64,000 bases of DNA from Artemia franciscana (Eukaryota; Arthropoda; Branchiopoda; Anostraca; Artemiidae). The notes beneath the pieces are model-generated. The model was not told where the DNA came from and did not search any database. It saw only the letters and a list, made by a program, of their open reading frames with translations. Shown here in pieces: positions 12,901 through 28,000 of this stretch; the stretch's first letter is position 1, and each line of letters starts with the position of its first letter. The position numbers and the translations under genes were made by a program. The stretch covers positions 39,837,076 through 39,901,075 of the forward strand of contig NC_088863.1 in assembly GCF_032884065.1 (NCBI RefSeq), written 5' to 3'.

Positions 12901-15900
12901 GAAATTTACATCTGTAAGTTCCAGGGACTCAACTGAACAACCAATACCAGCTTGATACATGAGCCTACAAAACAACGGCCAAATTATTTCCCAGGAGGCC
13001 ATGAAACTTATATCTATGAGACAAAGGGCCAGGGAGGGTCCCACATGCGCGAAACGACTGACAAAACTATTTGCTTCTGATCTCATCAAAACTTTGATTT
13101 GTGAGACTGTAGGACAAGGGGGACTGAGTGTGTCATAAATATTTTAGATTGTGGCACGGGTCCTCCAAATAATAGATCATAAAAACATTTTTGTTAGCCA
13201 CTTTGACCTAATATTGTGAACTCCTCGTACCAAGGGAACCCTAATACACACAAAAAAAAGAAAACCGTCACCAAGTTCCTGGTCCAAAGAAGCCCCAATG
13301 CACAAACAAAACTCAGATTAAGGACCCACGAGTCCCTTGAAAATGGTCCGAAAACCCCTGGTCAGCCTGTAACTAGGCCTATTACCTAGAAGCCCTTTTT
13401 CAGCAGCTTTTTTTAATTGGCTTGGAACTTATATTCTTAAGTCCCTGAGCTAAAGGGAGTCAAACGGGGGAAAATATTGTGAATATTGATTTGCCCCAAA
13501 TTAGGCCCAAGAAAACGGTATTTTACTGAACAGTTTGATTCACCCAGAACTCACGATATTTTGAATAAGCCCAGACCAAAAGGATTTAATTAACTCAGAT
13601 GTTTTTGATGATTCCAGATCAAAAGACTAATTTTAAAACAGATTTCCTTAGAGGAGTAAAGAGTAAAGTTGAAACTTAAAACTAACAAAAATTATTGCTT
13701 CGCAGGTTATGCAAAATATTTCTACAAAATTAGCTGACTCATAATATTTTCTAATACCTATAAAATTATCTGGGCCAGCGCTTTACAGAAACAGATAACA
13801 ACGGGTAGAAATTGATTTATAATTCCCAGGGCCGTATTCAGGACTTTTGTTTGGGGGGTTAGAAATTTTTGCCCCTCCCGTGGGGAGGGGCAAAATAAAT
13901 AAAAAAACCATCAAGATTGGAGGGCAACTAGGCCTCCTCCCACGCCCTTTTTTCCAAAATCTTTCGATCAAATTTTTAGACAGCCATTTTGTTCAGCACA
14001 GTTGAAAAACCCAATAACTATCCTTTTGGAGTTAACATGACCCCCGCAGCCCCTGGGGAAAGGTATTTAATCTACAAAATTTGTCCATTATTTACGTATA
14101 GTATTTGTTATTGGGAAGTATGCATACATTTTTCGGGTGATGGACGAATTTTCTGCCGGGGGGATTTTCCATAGGGAGAATTTTTCATGGGGAGGAAAAA
14201 TTTCAGGGGGAGAACGTTTCACTGGAGGAATCTGCCACAGTTGCTATACAAAACTATTTTTATATGTCTTGATTTCTCTTTGCCGACTTAATTTTACACG
14301 TGGAGATGTTAGGGATAATCGTCCGGGGTATATCTTCACCGGGATCGAATTGTATAGAGGATATTTTCACGGGGGGATTTTCGCGGACGTGGAGACAGAT
14401 TTCCTGGCATCAATTAAAAAACGTTCAGAAATTAAATAAATAAGACACGTTTTTTCAACTGAAAGTAAGGAGCAACGTCAAAACTCAAAAGGAACAGAAA
14501 TTATTACATATATGAGGAGTGTTACCCCCTCTTCAACACCTCGCTATTTACGCTAAAGTTTGAGTTTGTCCGAATTCTTTAAGAACGACTCCTAAAACAC
14601 AAAGGGTCGTTTAGTTAGAACAATGGGAAGCTTTTTTAAAAGTACTAAAAAACTTTAGCATGTAAAGCGAGGTGTTGAGGAGAGGGCAACACCCTTTATA
14701 TATGTAATAATTTCTGCTCGTGCTAAGTTTTGATGTTGCTCTTTACTTTCACATGAAAAAAACTTGTTTCTTTATTTAATAAATAAAAGAAAAATACTAT
14801 TTTCAAGTCTTTAAGACCTTTAAAATAAAATTATTTGCTGACAATATATATCTAGGGGACGTTAATTTAAAGATCCCTAGCAGCTGCTCATCAATACACC
14901 GTAGCATCTATTTTTACAATTTTATTTCATTTCTTTTACCGTGTTTCTGAGGGTTAACTTGTCACAACAGAATAAGATAAAGGTTAACAGTGGGGTTGTG
15001 GAATTTTTTTTTTTAAATTAATATTTGAAAAAAAAAGAATTTGCAAACGGTGTAGAATTACATACGGCTAATTTATAGGCTATATACACAATAGGCTATT
15101 GTGTTTGAGTGGCATTGGGGAAGACTTCAATGGGAGTTGACTTAAGAAATAGAACAAAACAAAGTTTTTTTTACCATGCACTCCAAATGTAATGGGCTAT
15201 CTTACAAACTTAGGATGGAGCTATTTCGATCGGAAACTGAAAGTTCCAGTGCACTTTTTAAAGATTGGAAGCTATTGAAAATCAATTAGACTCCTTCTCG
15301 GTTGGTTTTTTTGCTATCTGGCCCTCCTCTAGCCACCATGATGTCGAATCAAAATTTTGATAAATCTATTTTGCTCAAAACTTCGATATCACCCCTACAG
15401 CCCCAGAGTTAACCTTTATCTTAAATTGGTATTATAACTCACGCCCCACTAAAAACACGAACAAAAAAACAATCAAGATACAATAAAAGGTGCAAATAAA
15501 TACTATATAACACAAAGGTTCGCCAATTTTTCTTGGCTACGGGTCAACATCACCACAAGGTGAATATTAAAGGGATTTCATTTTAAAATGCACTGGGTGC
15601 ATTTAAAAATTCACCCTTTGAGGCATATGTCCCATCCTTACCTACAAAACGATCAGGAAACACTATTGTGGAGGTTTCATGCTCTCATCTACAAAAATTT
15701 GAAATTTTGTATTTTTTGCCAAAAAAGGATCACAAATGTATGTTGTTTGTTGTTTTTATTTCTTTCTTCCTGGGATGATCGTATCGGATCAAGATTAAAC
15801 AGTTCGTGGTAACGAACTGTAGTAAGGAGCGACCCGGCTCTCTAAAAGTACCGACCGAAACTCTAAAAGATGGAACTTTGATACCAATAGTTACATCAAA

Positions 15901-18900
15901 ACAATCGAATTTTTACGCTGATTCTAAATATATAGGTTTCACAAAGTTTAGTTTTACCCATCAAAAGTTAAGAGCCTGAGAAAATTTGCCTTATTTTACA
16001 AAATACACCCCCTAAAAGTCAAAGAATCTTAACGAAAATCACACCATCAGACTCAACGTATCAGAGAACCCTGCTGTAGAAGTTTCAAGCTCATATCTAC
16101 AAAAATGTGGTATTTGGTATTTTTTCCCAGATGACAGATCACGGATGCGTGTTTATTTGTTTTTTTTTTGTTTTTTCCCCAAATCGTAACGACCCAGTGG
16201 TCCTAGAATGTCGCGATAGAGCTCATTCTAACAGAAATTAAAAGTTCTAGTGCCCTTTTTAAGTGACCCAAAAAATTGGAGGGCACCTAGGCCCCCTCCC
16301 ACGCTCATTTCTTTGCCAAAGTCACAGGATCAAAATTTTGAGATGGCCATTTTGTTCAACATAGTCGAAAATCCCAACAATTATGTCTTTCGGGACGATT
16401 TAATCCCCCACAGTCCCCGGGGGAGGTGCTGCAAGTTACAAACTTTGACCATTGTTTACATAAAGTAATGGTTATTGGGACGTACACAGACGATTTCAGG
16501 GGGACTTTTTCACGTTAAAGAGGGGTCGGGGGGAGGTGGTTACGTGGGAGGATCTTCCCATGGAGGAATTTATCATGAAGAGAGAAAATTTCTAAGGGGC
16601 CGCAGGATTTTCTAGCATTATTTGGAAAGAACAATGAGAAAATAAATAAAAAAAGTTTTTTTTCAGGTGGAAGTAAGGAGCCGCATTAGAACCTAAAACG
16701 AACAGAAATTGTTACGTATATAAGGGGTTTTGTCTCCTCCACAATACCTCACTCTTTACGCTAAAGTATTTTTAGTATTTTTAATTATTTATTATATGGC
16801 CTTTGTGATTCAGGGGTCATTCTTAACGAATCGGGACCAAATTGAAACTTTATTGTAAAGAGCGAGGTATTCACAAGGGGGAGAATCCCCTCCCCCGTAA
16901 TAAACGTAATAAACATATACAAATATAGAATTTCGTTAATTCATGAATTAACGAAAGTTAATTCATAAGTTACGTATATTTATTACTAATAAATACGTTC
17001 GTAAAAAAAAAGTTCTAATCGCCTTTTTAAGTAACCAAAAATTTTGGGTGCAACTAGGCCTCCTCCCCCACTCCTTTTTTTATCAAAATCGTCCAATCAA
17101 AACTATTAGAAAGCCATTTAGCCAAAAAACAATTAATAGGCAAATTTCGTTTTAAGTATTCATGTGCGGTGTGCCAAAATTAAAACATGCATTAATTAAC
17201 AAATGTTCATTAATTAAATAAAAAAAAAACAAGTTTCTTAACTACAAGTAAGGAACGACATTAAAACTTAAAACAAACACAAATTATTCCGTATATGAAA
17301 GGGGTTGTCCCCTCCTCAACACCTCGCTCTTTACACTAAAGTGTTTTTTTATTGTTTAAAAAAAAAAGTAGTGAGAAAGAGTCACACTTTAGCGTAAAGA
17401 GCGAGGCGTTGAGGAGGGGACAACGCCTTTCATATACGGAATAATTTCTGTTCGTTTTAAGTTTTAATGTCACTCCGGGAAAGGACTCACTCGAACAAAA
17501 ATTAAAAGTTTTAGGGGCATTTTAAGTGATCAAACAGACTGGAGAGAAACTAGCCCCCTTCCAAAGTCCTTTTTCCCCCAAAGACATCCGATGGGAATTT
17601 TGAGACAGCCGTTTGGTTCAGCATGATTGAAAGGTCCGGTCCAATGAATATGCTTCTGGGAATAACATGACCCCCCCCCCCCAACACATAGGGAAAGGGC
17701 TGCAAGTTTTGCAATTTGTACATTGTTTACACATAGCATTCATGCCATTCATTTTATCTGTTATTTTGTTTTTACACACTTTTAGCTTTTTAATTTTTCC
17801 ATTTTGGGTTTTTGTTTCTTTTTACTTTCCGTGTTGTCTTTTTATTTTTATCTGATTTGTTTCGTTGTTGTTTTCGCTCGGGAAATGTGAACATTCCTTT
17901 TCCTTCTTAAGGAGACTTTTAGTTTTTTTTTTTTAATCTTTATAATTTGGGTTTTACTTCTGTTTGCTTTCCGCGTTGTCTGTTATATTTTCTTTTATTT
18001 TATTTGGGTTTTATTGTTTGTATTTTTGCTCAAAAAAAAAGTGATGAACGGTTTGATTCCATTCATTTTTTTTTTCACTTGTGTTACTGAAAAAGGCATG
18101 TTAAATTTCATTGAAAAGGCAGACATCTGGCCCTTTTGTTACCCCTTAAGACGTCTGATCGGCATTCCATTTTGTACTTTCTTTGTGGCTACTCAATTTT
18201 GCATGGAGGTAGGGAATTTTCCGTAGAGGCAGGGGATGTATTCAGGTGGAATTTTAGCGGAGGTAGGGCGTTCCGTGGGTATTTTTCTGAGGTGGGACGC
18301 CTAGCACCCAGAAATGGATAGTACTATATGGTACTCTGTCTAATATCTTCTGCATGGTTATAATATCTCGCCGTGCGGATTAAATAAAAGAGCTAGAGCA
18401 CATTAGTAAAAAAGTAGATATGGGCTAGAAAGTATTGAAGGAAACAAAACGAGAATGAAAACAAAAGAAAAACTGTATTTTTTTCGGCATTCTACTTTTC
18501 TATGCTTTATTGCTTGCACATTGTCTCCTCAAAATCAAAATTCCAATACTAATTGTATTCTGGATAAAGAGTTTATGTGCTTTTTTCATTGAATATTTGC
18601 TCTATTTTTGCAATTCTTAGAAAAAATCACTATATTTTTTCAAAAACAACAAAAAATCACTAGAAAAAAATAAAATCCATCGCAAACAAAACCAGTCGTA
18701 GCGATAGTTCACTAGTGCTGGCAGCCAAGGCTTATCCAGTGACATAGTTGGCAGTCATGGTTTTGGTTAGGCAGACTCATTCAGAGAGGAAATTATCTGG
18801 GGAGAGTGAGCCCACCACCACCTTATTATTGTTATTATCATTAATACCATGTGATATTAGGCTAATAACAATAACAACGATAACAACGTACAGTGCACCT

Positions 18901-21900
18901 AAATCATCAAGACAAATATTGATAACAATGGTATTAAACAAATATCATGGTTGCAGCGGGAGCCAGCTTTACTCCCCTAAAAATACCCCCCCCCCCTCCT
19001 CCCCAAGGAAAATAACCCACCCCACGGCTGGTTGGTCTCCAATCACTTTCAACTTATAAAAAAAAGAATAACTCTAAATGTCTGACGTATTGGGCACCCT
19101 CCGAAGTTTCTACGACCATAAGATGGAAATGGGGGTGAGGAAGGGGTAAATCTCCCTCCTATGCGGATTAAATTCTTCTCATTTTGGGGTTTAATGTTAC
19201 TCTTTACTTTCATAATAACAGCGTAAACCAGAAATATTCCCAGAAATCAAGGGGGAATAAAATTCAATTTCACAGTTTGACATATTTTTAAAAGTTTTCT
19301 TTGTACCCCCCCCCCTCCTAAAAAACAACCCCCCCCAAAAAAATGACGGATACAACCCTGGGAATTATATATCTATTTATACCTCCACCCCCCCTCGTCT
19401 CTCTCTTGGAATTAATTCTGTATTTGTCTGAAGGCTCAATGGAAGTTGGGATGTTTTGGTATTAAAATGCAATCTTCGAGACATTCCTTGCCTCCCTAAC
19501 TACAAAACAATCAGAGAACCCCATTGTAGAGGTTTAAAACCCTTATATGCAAATTCTTGACATTGTAAAACAACAGGAAATTTACCTAAGACAGGGACAC
19601 TTGTTTGGACATTAAAAATATTCCGTAAATAAATGGAATTGCCCCTTCCTCATCCCATCTCCACCTCATGGTCGTAGAAACTTCGGAGGATGCTCATTCG
19701 ATCAGAAATTGAGAGTTCTGGTTTTTTTTTTTAATTCAAAAGTGACTGGACTAACCAGCCGCGAGGGGTATTTTCGATGGGTAAGCGTCAAGCCCCGGTT
19801 GCAGCAACGTAGTAAAGAGCAAACTCTAACCCATGGTCACCAAAAATTCAAAAACTGAAAATTAAAACCCCATTTATGGGAATTACAGTCCCCATTATTG
19901 AACAACAAGGAAAGTTTCTTTTTCAAATGGAAAGCAACGATGTTTCTCCCTTTTCGTCTTCTTCTTTCCCTGGTAGTGGGGCACTGAAACGTCATAAAGA
20001 GATGTTTAAGAGCTCATTTAAAAGCTAACTTTTAAACCCAAGTGCTCAAGCGCTCATTAAGATAAATGCTAATTAAAGATTATCAAATAATTAACGAAGA
20101 CTCAGTGCGACTAACAAAGCGTAAAAACTAATTAATCTAATTTTTGACAACTTACAAAATCCTGGGAAACAGGAATGGTATGGACAGGGATTGGTTGCCA
20201 GGTCAAATTTGCCCATATCTGATCCCCTATAGGTAGGTACAATCCAGCCAAATTAGATTCTGCACTCATCAATGTCCTGTCAACATCTGTGCTCCTAACG
20301 ACAATCTCATCCAAGTTATAGGACGAATTCAGAAAATTTGAATATCTCTCCCTTAGAAACTGTCCAAGGCGGTAGTGTCTTCTTTTGCCTTCCTGAAACG
20401 AAAACTTTGGGTCACTACAGAAAGATGACCCCCTGCTACATCAGCAAGCATTGGGTAAGTTATGACAACAACAAAAAAACCGCATCAGTTCCAAAGATAT
20501 AATTATTATTTCACCGAGAATGGCTAAAAATCACTTATTTTGAATGGACTCCTAGAGATATTTGATTGAGTTGCTTTTCAAGGTAGAAAATGTTCCCTAA
20601 GGTGCAAGAAAGAACAGTTCTCCAATACAGCCATCTATAAAAAAAAGAGTCCGGTTCTCACGAAAGTAGTCTCGGTTACATTCCTGCATTCTCAAATTCC
20701 TGTCTTAAGACAGTTATTTCAAGTCAGTGGAAAGGTTAGATTGACAATATATGCAAAAATACCCCCAACAATATTTCATGACCTAAATAACACTCTTACA
20801 ATCTTATAAATTACATTCGGATAAGAATATTGGCAAATAATACAAAAACTTCTTCATTGAGAAGTCCTCAAAGACTTGACCGGTAACACCTAATACTAGT
20901 GTTTACATGCGATGGCTAGCTTTTCATCAAATAAAATATGTCTAATACTAAAAAAAGAGAATGCTTTCAGGTCATCCCTGAAATATCACGAATTTTACAT
21001 TTAGTTGAATATTTCTATACATTTTTACCAACTTTTACTGTTTTCGAGTATTTGAGCCCCCTCTTCCCAGAAAAACTCTTGCATTCCTACCCATTTGGAA
21101 TTGAACAATCCTAAGTTCAAGATAATCTAAAAATAACTTACAATTCTACTATGAGATTTCTTTTGAAAAATGCCCCCAAATTCAATTTGAGGATTCAAAC
21201 TTAAATTCATTTAATTTAGAAACCCATTGATGAATTCCACCTTCAATAAAAAGTTTCTTGTTTTAAAAACAAAAAAAATAGGTAAATTTTTACGTATTAG
21301 CTACCCCCCCCCTTCAGCCCCAAAATAATGTTTATGGTTTAATGATTTACGGTCACGCGTAGAATAGCAATAAATTCAAAAGCTTAACTGACAACCATGA
21401 GAGAAATTTCCGTTCTGACAATATATTTCAATAAATATGTATTTTAGAAGTCGCCACAAAAAAAAGCAGGAGTAGGAAAACCGCACTTTTAGCAACAGAA
21501 TATATATTAGTAAATAGTATTAACTATTTGCTAAAAAGTAAGTAGTATTTAATTGTACAAAGCAATAAAAAATTCTGTAACTATGAACATGGAGAGTTAT
21601 TTTTCCCGTCTACAGACGAGAGATTTATTGTTGCATGAATTAAATAAATTGTTTTCATTATTACACAATCTAAAAATTGTTTAAATGACCGCCCATGACA
21701 TGATAAGAATAGAAAATATGCTTACATTTGTTAACTGGCCCCATCCCATAGGCCAATAAACTGGATCTTTGTATGGATCATTTGGATATGGATTTATAGG
21801 TGTTCTGTCACCATGTCTGAAAAGCTGAAAGAAAAAGAAAAGGTTATCTACTAGTCAACGAATACGCCAGTAAAATTGTTCTTTCCTGATTTTTTTCTAT

Positions 21901-24900
21901 TAAATTAAATTAAAAAAAAACAAGATTTTTTAACTGGAAGTAAGGAGCGAAATTAAAACTTAAAACGAACAGAAATAGCTCCGTATATGAAAGGGGCTTT
22001 TCCTCCTCAACACCCTGCTCTTCACGCTAAAATTTGACTCTTTCTCTTAAATCTACTTTTTAAAACAGTAAAAAACTTTAGCGGAAAGAGCGGGGCCTTG
22101 AGGAGGAAAAGCCCCTTTCATAAACGGATTAATTTATGTTCGTTCTAAGTTTTAATGTCGCTCCTTACTTTCAGTTAAAAGAAACTTGTTTTTTTTAATT
22201 TAATTTCTGAACGTTTTTGAATTAATGCATGTTTTGATTTTGGTTTTCCGCACATAAATAATTAAAACGAAATTTGCATATAATTTTTTTGGCTAAATGG
22301 CTTTCTCATAGTTTTAATCGGAAGATTTTCAGAAAAAAGGAGCGAGAGAGGAGGCCTAGTTGCCCTCCAATTTTCTGATTACTTAAAAAGGCAATTATAA
22401 CTTTGATTTTTTACGAACGTTTTCATTAGTACAAAATATACGTAATTTACGAATTAACTTACGTAACAAACTTCTATATTCGTATGTTTTTATTACGTAT
22501 ATGAGGGGGTTCAACCCCTCGTCAATACCTTGCTCTTTACACTAAAGCTTAAATTTTCTCCCATTCCTTAAGAATGACCCCTGAATCACAAAGGCCTTAG
22601 AATAAGCAGTTGAAACTACTAAAAATACTTTAGTGTAAAGAGCAAGGTAGTACGAGGAGGTGAATCCCTCATTATGCGTAATAATTTCTATTCATTTTAA
22701 GTTTTAATGCTGCTTACTTTCAGTTGAAAAAAATTTTCATATTAATTTTCCATCGTCTTTTTAAATAATGCTAGAAATTCCTGTGCCCTTTTCATTGAAA
22801 CGAGAAATTCCTCTATGGAAAGATCCTCTCACGTAACCCTCCCTCAACTTCTCTCCCCTACCCAAACCAAAAAAATTCCCCTGAAAACGTCTACACTTCC
22901 CAATAACCATTACTATATGTAAACAATGGTCAAAGTTCGTGACATGCAGCCCCTCCCACGGGGACTTTGGGGGAGTAAGTCGTCCCCAAAGACATAGTTA
23001 CTAGGTTTTTCGACTATGCTGAATAAAATGGCTATCTCAGAATTTTGATCCGGTGACTTTGGGGAAAAATGAGCGTGGGAGGGGGCCTAGGTGTCCTCCA
23101 ATTTTTTCGGTCACTTATAAAGGCACTAGAACTTTTAATATCCGTGAGAATGAGCCCTGTCGCGACATTCTAGGAAAACTGAGTAGATATGGTCAACTCT
23201 GGGAAAAAAACAACAAAAAACAAATTAACACGCATCCGTGATCTGTCTTCTAGCAAAAAATGTGAAATTCCACATTTTTGTAGATAGGAGCTTGAAACTT
23301 CAACATTTGAGTTCTGTAATATGCTGAATCTGATGATGCCATTTTAGTTAAGATTGTATTACTTTCAGGGGTGTTTCCCCTCATTCTCTAAAATAAGGCA
23401 AATTTTATCAAGCTCGTAACTTTTGATGGGTAAGATTAAACTTGATGAAACTTATATATTTAAAATCAGCAATAAAAAGCGATTCTTTTTATGTACCTAC
23501 TGGTATCAAAATTCCGTTTTTTAGAGTTTCGGTTACTTTTGAGCCGGGTCGCTCCTTACTACAGTTCGTTACCACGAACTGTTTGATAACTTATAACAAA
23601 AATTATAGTAAAGTAAAATCCTATAGCAATGCAATAGGGGAGCGGAAAATGGGGGGGGGGGAGTCAGTTCCTCCTAAATATATACAATAGTTTTTTTTTT
23701 ATATTCTAATTTAAAAATCGTAAGAACCTTTGCTCCCTCCCCTAAATTTTCGTGGATTAGCATCACTGGTAAATAGGCACGAATGGTAAGGGACAATTAC
23801 GTACTCATCTCGTCGTATCTGGGCCTAGAGTAGTTGGTGAAAAATCTGTCTATGTCTCTATGTCTGTCAGTCTCTCTCTCTTTTGAGGTCTTCTGACCTT
23901 TATTTACTTTATCAAACAGTTCGTGGTAACAAACTGTAAGTAAGGAGCAATGCGGTTCAAAAGTAACTGAAACTCTTACAAGAATCTAATGTTGAAGCTG
24001 ATTCATAATATATAAAATTCATCAAGTATAATGTTACCCAGCGGCTGATCCAGGGGGCTCGGACACCCCCCCCCCCCCAAAGATTTTTTCCGGCCTTCTC
24101 ATTCCATGTTTTTTTTTTCTTTCTTTACACTCTTTTTTTTAGAATAAATTTGTCAATTTGGTCAATTATTGTCACCTTTGCCACATTAGGCTTCCCAACA
24201 TTTTGCTCATTGGCGCTCTTGTGACATCGGGCATCCCCTAAGATTTTGCTCTGGATCCGCCCCTGATGCTACCCATTATAATTTACGAGCCCGAGAATAT
24301 TCGCCCAATTTTCGAAAAAGGGAAAAACACCCCCAAAACATCAATTAATCTTAATGAAAGTCACACCAACGAAATAGCATATCAGAGTAGTATACTATAT
24401 ATGTAGTGGTTTCAAGCTCCTATATACAAAAATTTGGAAAATTTACCTCTTTTGCCAGAAGAAAAATCACAGATGCGTGTTTATTTGTCATTAATTTTTT
24501 TATTCCATATTAAAAGAAATGGTGTTCAATTGAATGTTATTTACTTAGTACTAGTGAATTTGAATGTTTTTTTTCTAGCTAATGCTTTAATTAAAGTATA
24601 AAGCTTATCATTATTATTACAAAAGAGCAACTAAGTTTAGAAATCCAGGCAATTTGCTACTGACAGAAACAGTAAATGCAGTGGTTACCATAAAAGCAAT
24701 AAAATAGAACAAATTGAGAACTGTGTTGCTTTTAAAATTACATTTCACTCCTAAATTTCAAACAGCAGCCCCTATAAAATGCTAAACATTTTAAATGTTT
24801 GGAGAAAAGATCCTGGTTTTGCAAGATATTTTTTTATATGACAAAATAATTGTGAAAAATGAACGTTTGGACAAAGTATACTGTTTGCGAATTTGTGCAA

Positions 24901-25032
24901 ATCTGAGGTTTTGGATAAACTTACGTCAAATTTTGATGAACACCTTCAAAAATTAAGCAGCGCAACATAAAAAGTCACTTTACTGTTATTTCAAGAACGA
25001 AGTACCTTTAGCCATCAAACACCTAATCAAAA

Positions 25033-25099
<67 letters not shown>

Positions 25100-28000
25100 C
25101 TATGACCAAACTGAGTCCTTGACACCTTCCCAAATACCGAGATGGATCTATAATTTCTTATATATTTCTTATAATTCACCATTTTGGAAAGTTGTTCTCC
25201 CTCCCTTGAGAAAAAAAATTACACGAGTATGCGGGAAATTTATCAAACAGTTCATGATAGCAAAGTGTAAGTAAGGAGTGGCAAAGGCTAATAGTAGCCC
25301 AGAACTTAAGAAAAAAAGTTTTGATAACAATGCTCAGACAAAAATTGTATTTAATGGTGATTCCAAATATATAAAATTAATCTAGTTTAAGTTAGCCATA
25401 AAAAAGAGCTAACAGCTCATATGATCTTGTGACGAGGCCAGAAAAGCCAAGAGCTCATATGGTGTGAGCTCTAACAATATTCTAAGTATCAATAGGCTAT
25501 ATATTGACTTAAAAGGAAAATCAGAGGCTTAATGCCAGTCAGGATTTAAAATAAGAGCTCTGAGTCACGATTTCCTTTTAAATATCAAAATTCATTAAGA
25601 TCCGATCACCCACTCGTATGTTATAAATACCTCATTTTTTCTAATTTTTCCTCTCCTTTCAGCCCCCCCCCAGATGGTCGAATCAGGGAAAACGACTTTA
25701 TCAAGTCAATTTGTGCAGCTCCCTGACACGCCTACCAATTTTCATCTTCCTAGCATCGTCCAGAAGCACCAAACTCGCCAAAGCACTAAGACCCACCCCC
25801 TAACTCCCCCAAAGAGAGCGAGTGCAGTACGGCTACGTCAATCACGTATCTACGATATTTGCTTATTCTACCCACCGACCTTCATCCTGATTCCTCCACT
25901 CTAAGCGTTTTTCTAAGATTTCCGATTTCCCCCTTTAACTCCCCCCCCAAAGACAACAGATCTGGTCGGGATCTGAAATAAGAGCTCTGAGACATGAGTT
26001 ACTTCTAAATACCAAATTTCATTAAGATCCGATCACTCATTCTTAAGTTGAAAATACCTCAATTTTTCTAATTTTTCCAAATTAACGCCCCCCAGCACCT
26101 CCAAACAGAACGGATCCGTTCCAATTAAATCAATCCCGTATCTAGAACTTGTGATTATTTTTCCCATCAACTTTCATCCCGATCGCTCCACTCTAAAGGT
26201 TTTCCAGGATTTCTGTTTCCCCCTCCAACCCCCCATGTCCCCAGATCCGATTCGAGTCGAAAATGGAGTATCTGAGACATAAGATCCTTCTATACATCAA
26301 AGATCCCATCACTTATTCGTAAGATAAAGATACCCCAATCTTCACGTTTTCCAAGAATTCTGGTTTCCCCCTCCAACTCCCCCCCGCCAATCTCACAGAA
26401 TCTGGTCGGAATTTAAAATAAGAGCTCTAAAGCACAAGATCATTCTAAATATCCAATTTCATTAAGATCTGATCGCCCGTTCGTAAGTTACAAGTACCTC
26501 ATTTTTTCTACTTTTTCCGAATTATCCCCTCCCCCAACTCTACCAAAGAGAGCGGATCCGGTCCAGTTATGTCAGTCACATATCTTTGACTTGTTTTTAT
26601 TCTTCCCACCCAGTTTCATCCTGATCTCTCCGCTTTAAGCATTTTCCAAGATTTCCGATCCCCCCAACTGTCCCCCCAATGACACTGGATCCGGCCGGGA
26701 TCTAAAATAAGTTATCTGAGTTACGAGGTCCTTCTAAATACGAAGTTTCATGAAGATCCGATCACTCCTTCGTAAGTTAAAAATAAGATATTTTTTCTAA
26801 ATTGTCAGAATTACCCCCCCCCAACTCCCCCAAACAGAGCAGATGCATTCCAGTTATATCAATACGTATCTAGGACTTCTGATTATTCTCCTCACCAAGT
26901 TTCATCCCGATCCCTCCACTCTAAGCGTTTTCCAAGATTTTAGGTTCCCCCTCCAACTCCCCCCCCAATGTCACCAGATCTGGTCGGGATTTAAAACAAG
27001 GGCTCTGAGAAACGATATCCTTCCAAACGTCAAATTTCATTAAGATCCCATCACCCGTTCGTAAGTTAAAAATACTTAATTTTTTCTGGTCCGGTCCCTG
27101 ATGCGCCTGCCAAATTTCATCGTCCTAGCCTACCTTGAAGTGCCTAAAGTAGCAAAACCAGGACAGACCGACAGACAGACAGACTATATGTTACTTGGTT
27201 AATACCAAGTGCCATAAAAAACTACAACCCTAAGAAGATTTGGCTGATTTTTGAAAAGGGGGAAAACATCTTCCAGAAGTGATATTGACGAAAATCACAG
27301 TTTGAAATTCAGCCGATTAAAAAAAAACTTATTTTATAGGTTTGAAGCAGATCCAGATTTTTCTTTAGGGGGGGGGGAATAATAGGCTGTTAGGATACCC
27401 GCAATTTAAAGGGAACCTCGACAATTATGCGTCGTAGGTAGGTAGTGGAAACGGTCGTAAATTTAATTTAAAATCTGGTGAGGGCTAGAGTTCTAATAAA
27501 TCATTTGAAATTAAAATGGTATAAAAAATACTGATACAAAAAATAGTAAGTTATAAAAAGCATCCCACAACAAAAAAAAAATACAAAGCTGTTGACCATC
27601 TATAAAAAATGATATTCAATTTTTTCCGCATAATTTTTTGCCTTTGCACTTCTGACTACTACAGCGAGTCAGTTAAGCTTTTTACTGTAAAAAAAAAGAA
27701 AATGTCTTGAACCATCTTATGAGGTCCAGTTCTTTTAGGAATGTAACAAGAAAAACAGAACGAAGAGATAGAAATGCATACAAGACATTTAAAACGAGAG
27801 TTTTAAGTATAAACAAAAAAGTATTAACTAATCACTGTTTCTTTTTAAAAATAGTGTTTTAATAAACAGTGTCAACTGTGATGAAATCTCAAAAATTTAC
27901 AAATCAAAATTTTACTTTTCATAACAACGTAGCGTATCTTTCCACGTTTTAAAGTTCGATATATTTCGCTTAAATTATAAAATTGATAATTTTATAAGAA

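Noticed and set aside
12856..13089. 78-codon minus-strand open frame
   Set aside because: Codon-like appearance but no domain, no homologous copy and no splice partners; sits in an intron.
25540..27110. A CRISPR array (regular repeats)
   Set aside because: Units are about 285 bp, contiguous, without short spacers, in a eukaryotic intron.
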